Assembly: GCA_002385885.1 (NCBI GenBank)
Contig: DGEI01000022.1
Coordinates: 2,065 to 66,064 of the forward strand
Direction: 5' to 3'
DNA length: 64,000 bases
From: Firmicutes bacterium UBA3930
GTDB taxonomy: Bacteria; Bacillota; Clostridia; Caldicoprobacterales; Caldicoprobacteraceae
Under the pieces are notes generated by a model. The model saw only the letters and a program-made list of their open reading frames with translations. It did no database searches and was not told where the DNA came from. Shown one piece after another: positions 62,832 through 64,000 of this stretch (position 1 is the first letter of the stretch; each line of letters opens with the position of its first letter). The position numbers were made by a program, and so were the translations under genes.

Positions 62832-63743
62832 TTATAATAATGGCTCAGAATCATCCCACCCTGGATTAAACGTATATAACATATCAGGTTGATGTTTCGA
62901 GCCAGTATGATCTGCCTCTTTTATCATTTTTGAGGTTTTTACAACTTTTTTATAAAAACCCTCCATATTCAGTTCCTTTCCAATTACCGCTTCATAAACT
63001 TTCTTGAGATGTTCCAGTGTAAAATATTCGGGCATAAGGCTTAAAACTGCAGGGGTATGCCAAATCTTATTCCGCAGCTGCAATACAGCATATGTGATAA
63101 TTACAGAATGATCAAATGCAATCCCATGCGCGCTGACAAACTCGTACCTTGTCCTGAATATGCCGTTTTTCATGGTTCTGATAGCCTTTACCACACCGCT
63201 CAATTCATTGTCTCCGCTGGACAGGGTAATTTCATATTCCTTTTCCAATGCATATCCGTCATTATCAATTTCTTTTTTCCGGTTAACAGCCTTCAGCCCA
63301 ATTCTAAACCACCTTGCATCGCTTGCATCATCTCCGGCCAAAACATTTAACCTGGAACTGTCCACCAATGCCATGTATGAAACACTTACAACATGGGTTC
63401 TGGGATCCCGTCCCGGGGCACCCCAGGTGTGTAACTGTTCCAGGTATATGTCTTCTATACCGGTCTCTTCTTTAAGTTCCCGCTTTGCAGCCTCCTCTAT
63501 GTCCTCACCACGTTCAACAAACCCGCCCGGAAGAGCCCATTTACCCATAAACGGATGATCTCCCCTTTTTATCATCAGTACATACAAATCTTTGCAAGGT
63601 TCATCATTTGTACAGTCCATCAGGGTAAACAACAGCATATCAACCGTTAACGCCGGGTTACTGTGAGCATATTTATTGGGATCATACCGTTTCAAAAACT
63701 CTTCCTCGGTTAACCCCTGGGCATTGACCAATTCATCAGCCAC
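62832..63743 (-). CDS. Nudix hydrolase with NrtR-like C-terminal domain
   Basis: About 303 residues. N-terminal Nudix domain (about 25-170) with a complete Nudix box, GGFVERGEDIEEAAKRELKEETGI. The C-terminal part (about 205-300, YFTLEHLKKVYEAVIGKELNMEGFYKKVVKT) matches the winged helix of NrtR, the ADP-ribose-sensing regulator of NAD genes. Placement directly before pncB supports that role. Because the box is intact it may also hydrolyse ADP-ribose. Start uncertain: GTG at 63743 has GAGGAG nine nt upstream; an ATG three codons earlier abuts the site. Confidence 0.88.
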   Translation of the reverse strand: MADELVNAQGLTEEEFLKRYDPNKYAHSNPALTVDMLLFTLMDCTNDEPCKDLYVLMIKRGDHPFMGKWALPGGFVERGEDIEEAAKRELKEETGIEDIYLEQLHTWGAPGRDPRTHVVSVSYMALVDSSRLNVLAGDDASDARWFRIGLKAVNRKKEIDNDGYALEKEYEITLSSGDNELSGVVKAIRTMKNGIFRTRYEFVSAHGIAFDHSVIITYAVLQLRNKIWHTPAVLSLMPEYFTLEHLKKVYEAVIGKELNMEGFYKKVVKTSKMIKEADHTGSKHQPDMLYTFNPGWDDSEPLL

Positions 63744-63808
63744 ATTATTCATCTCCTCATTATCCCACCGACAACATATATTGACACATGTACTGCATAT
63801 CAACTAAA

Positions 63809-63837
63809 AGCATAGTATGTGTGTTTCTTTTTGTCAA
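63809..63837 (-). promoter_or_regulatory. Promoter of the Nudix-pncB operon
   Basis: Minus strand TTGACA, 17 nt, TATGCT. Transcription would begin about 60 nt before the GTG start. An imperfect palindrome bounded by TTGA/TCAA lies over the start point and could be an operator, but the symmetry is poor. Confidence 0.7.
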
Positions 63838-64000
63838 GTTTTTTCGAGAGGCCTGCGATATACTGCCTTAGCCGTTATTGTCCTGTAAAATTAAACTGCC
63901 ATTGCTCTTTATAACAGCCGGATACCTCTATTTGCAGGTAATATTATACCAAATAATCCTGGCATTGTATAAAACACAATAATCTTTATGCAAAAAAACT
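63838..64000. other. Right-edge intergenic sequence
   Basis: AT-rich sequence upstream of the Nudix promoter. No gene start or repeat recognised before the window ends. Confidence 0.4.

Noticed and set aside
63778..63806. NrtR operator bounded by TTGA/TCAA
   Set aside because: Only the outer bases are symmetric and the centre does not pair, so I did not list it as a feature.
1..64000. CRISPR array, tRNA, rRNA, integrase or transposase
   Set aside because: No regularly spaced repeats, cloverleaf-like sequence, rRNA segment or recombinase motif was seen on either strand; short tRNAs could be missed by eye.

Overview
The window comes from a spore-forming, low-to-mid GC Firmicute of class Clostridia. 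The evidence is the spoIIGA-sigE-sigG block fused to the 3' end of a division and cell-wall (dcw) cluster, a DAP-type MurE, a pyrophosphate-type phosphofructokinase, strong GGAGG ribosome sites with frequent TTG/GTG starts, and U-run terminators. I cannot assign a genus from sequence alone. No rRNA, tRNA, CRISPR array or transposase gene was seen.

Layout. 1-2.5 kb: end of a BceAB/BceRS-like module (ABC ATPase, small-loop histidine kinase, OmpR-type regulator). 2.8-5.4 kb: a four-PAS GGDEF/HD-GYP protein. 6-7.1 kb: ychF. 7.1-27.6 kb, all on the minus strand: mraZ-rsmH-ftsL-spoVD/pbpB-murE-murF-mraY-murD-ftsW-murA-ftsQ-DUF881-DUF881-sbp-ftsZ-spoIIGA-sigE-sigG-ylmC-nrdR-pgeF. murG, murC, murB and ftsA are not in it. 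27.9-32.7 kb: a LacI regulator driving a heterodimeric ABC exporter from a promoter with two tandem palindromic operators. 33-35.7 kb: an ABC importer of the TrpXYZ/COG2984 class behind a short attenuator-like leader. 36.2-37.6 kb: a three-gene overlapping ECF sigma operon with two unrecognised proteins. 38-40.1 kb: a radical SAM/partner pair linked to DNA metabolism, preceded by a LexA-type box. 40-46 kb: NlpC/P60 hydrolase, phosphoesterase, adenylate kinase, NatAB-like ABC-2 exporter, PAP2 phosphatase. 46-53 kb: sugar catabolism (class II aldolase, zinc-dependent dehydrogenase, ThuA, GH4) plus dihydrolipoyl dehydrogenase with a broken E2 remnant just upstream. 53-64 kb: SpoVB/MurJ-like flippase, fba divergent from a PPi-type pfk, ribokinase, GNAT/GntR pair, D-2-hydroxyacid dehydrogenase, nicotinate phosphoribosyltransferase and a Nudix/NrtR-like regulator.

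The most interesting signals are non-coding: a dispersed ~139 bp element (two full copies and a truncated third) whose end stem shows compensatory changes; 11-bp perfect complements to the Shine-Dalgarno sites of sigG and of murA, each about 60 nt upstream; an attenuator-like leader whose terminator contains the start-proximal Shine-Dalgarno; and the LexA-like box in front of the radical SAM pair. The best candidate for an undescribed protein system is the ECF sigma operon.
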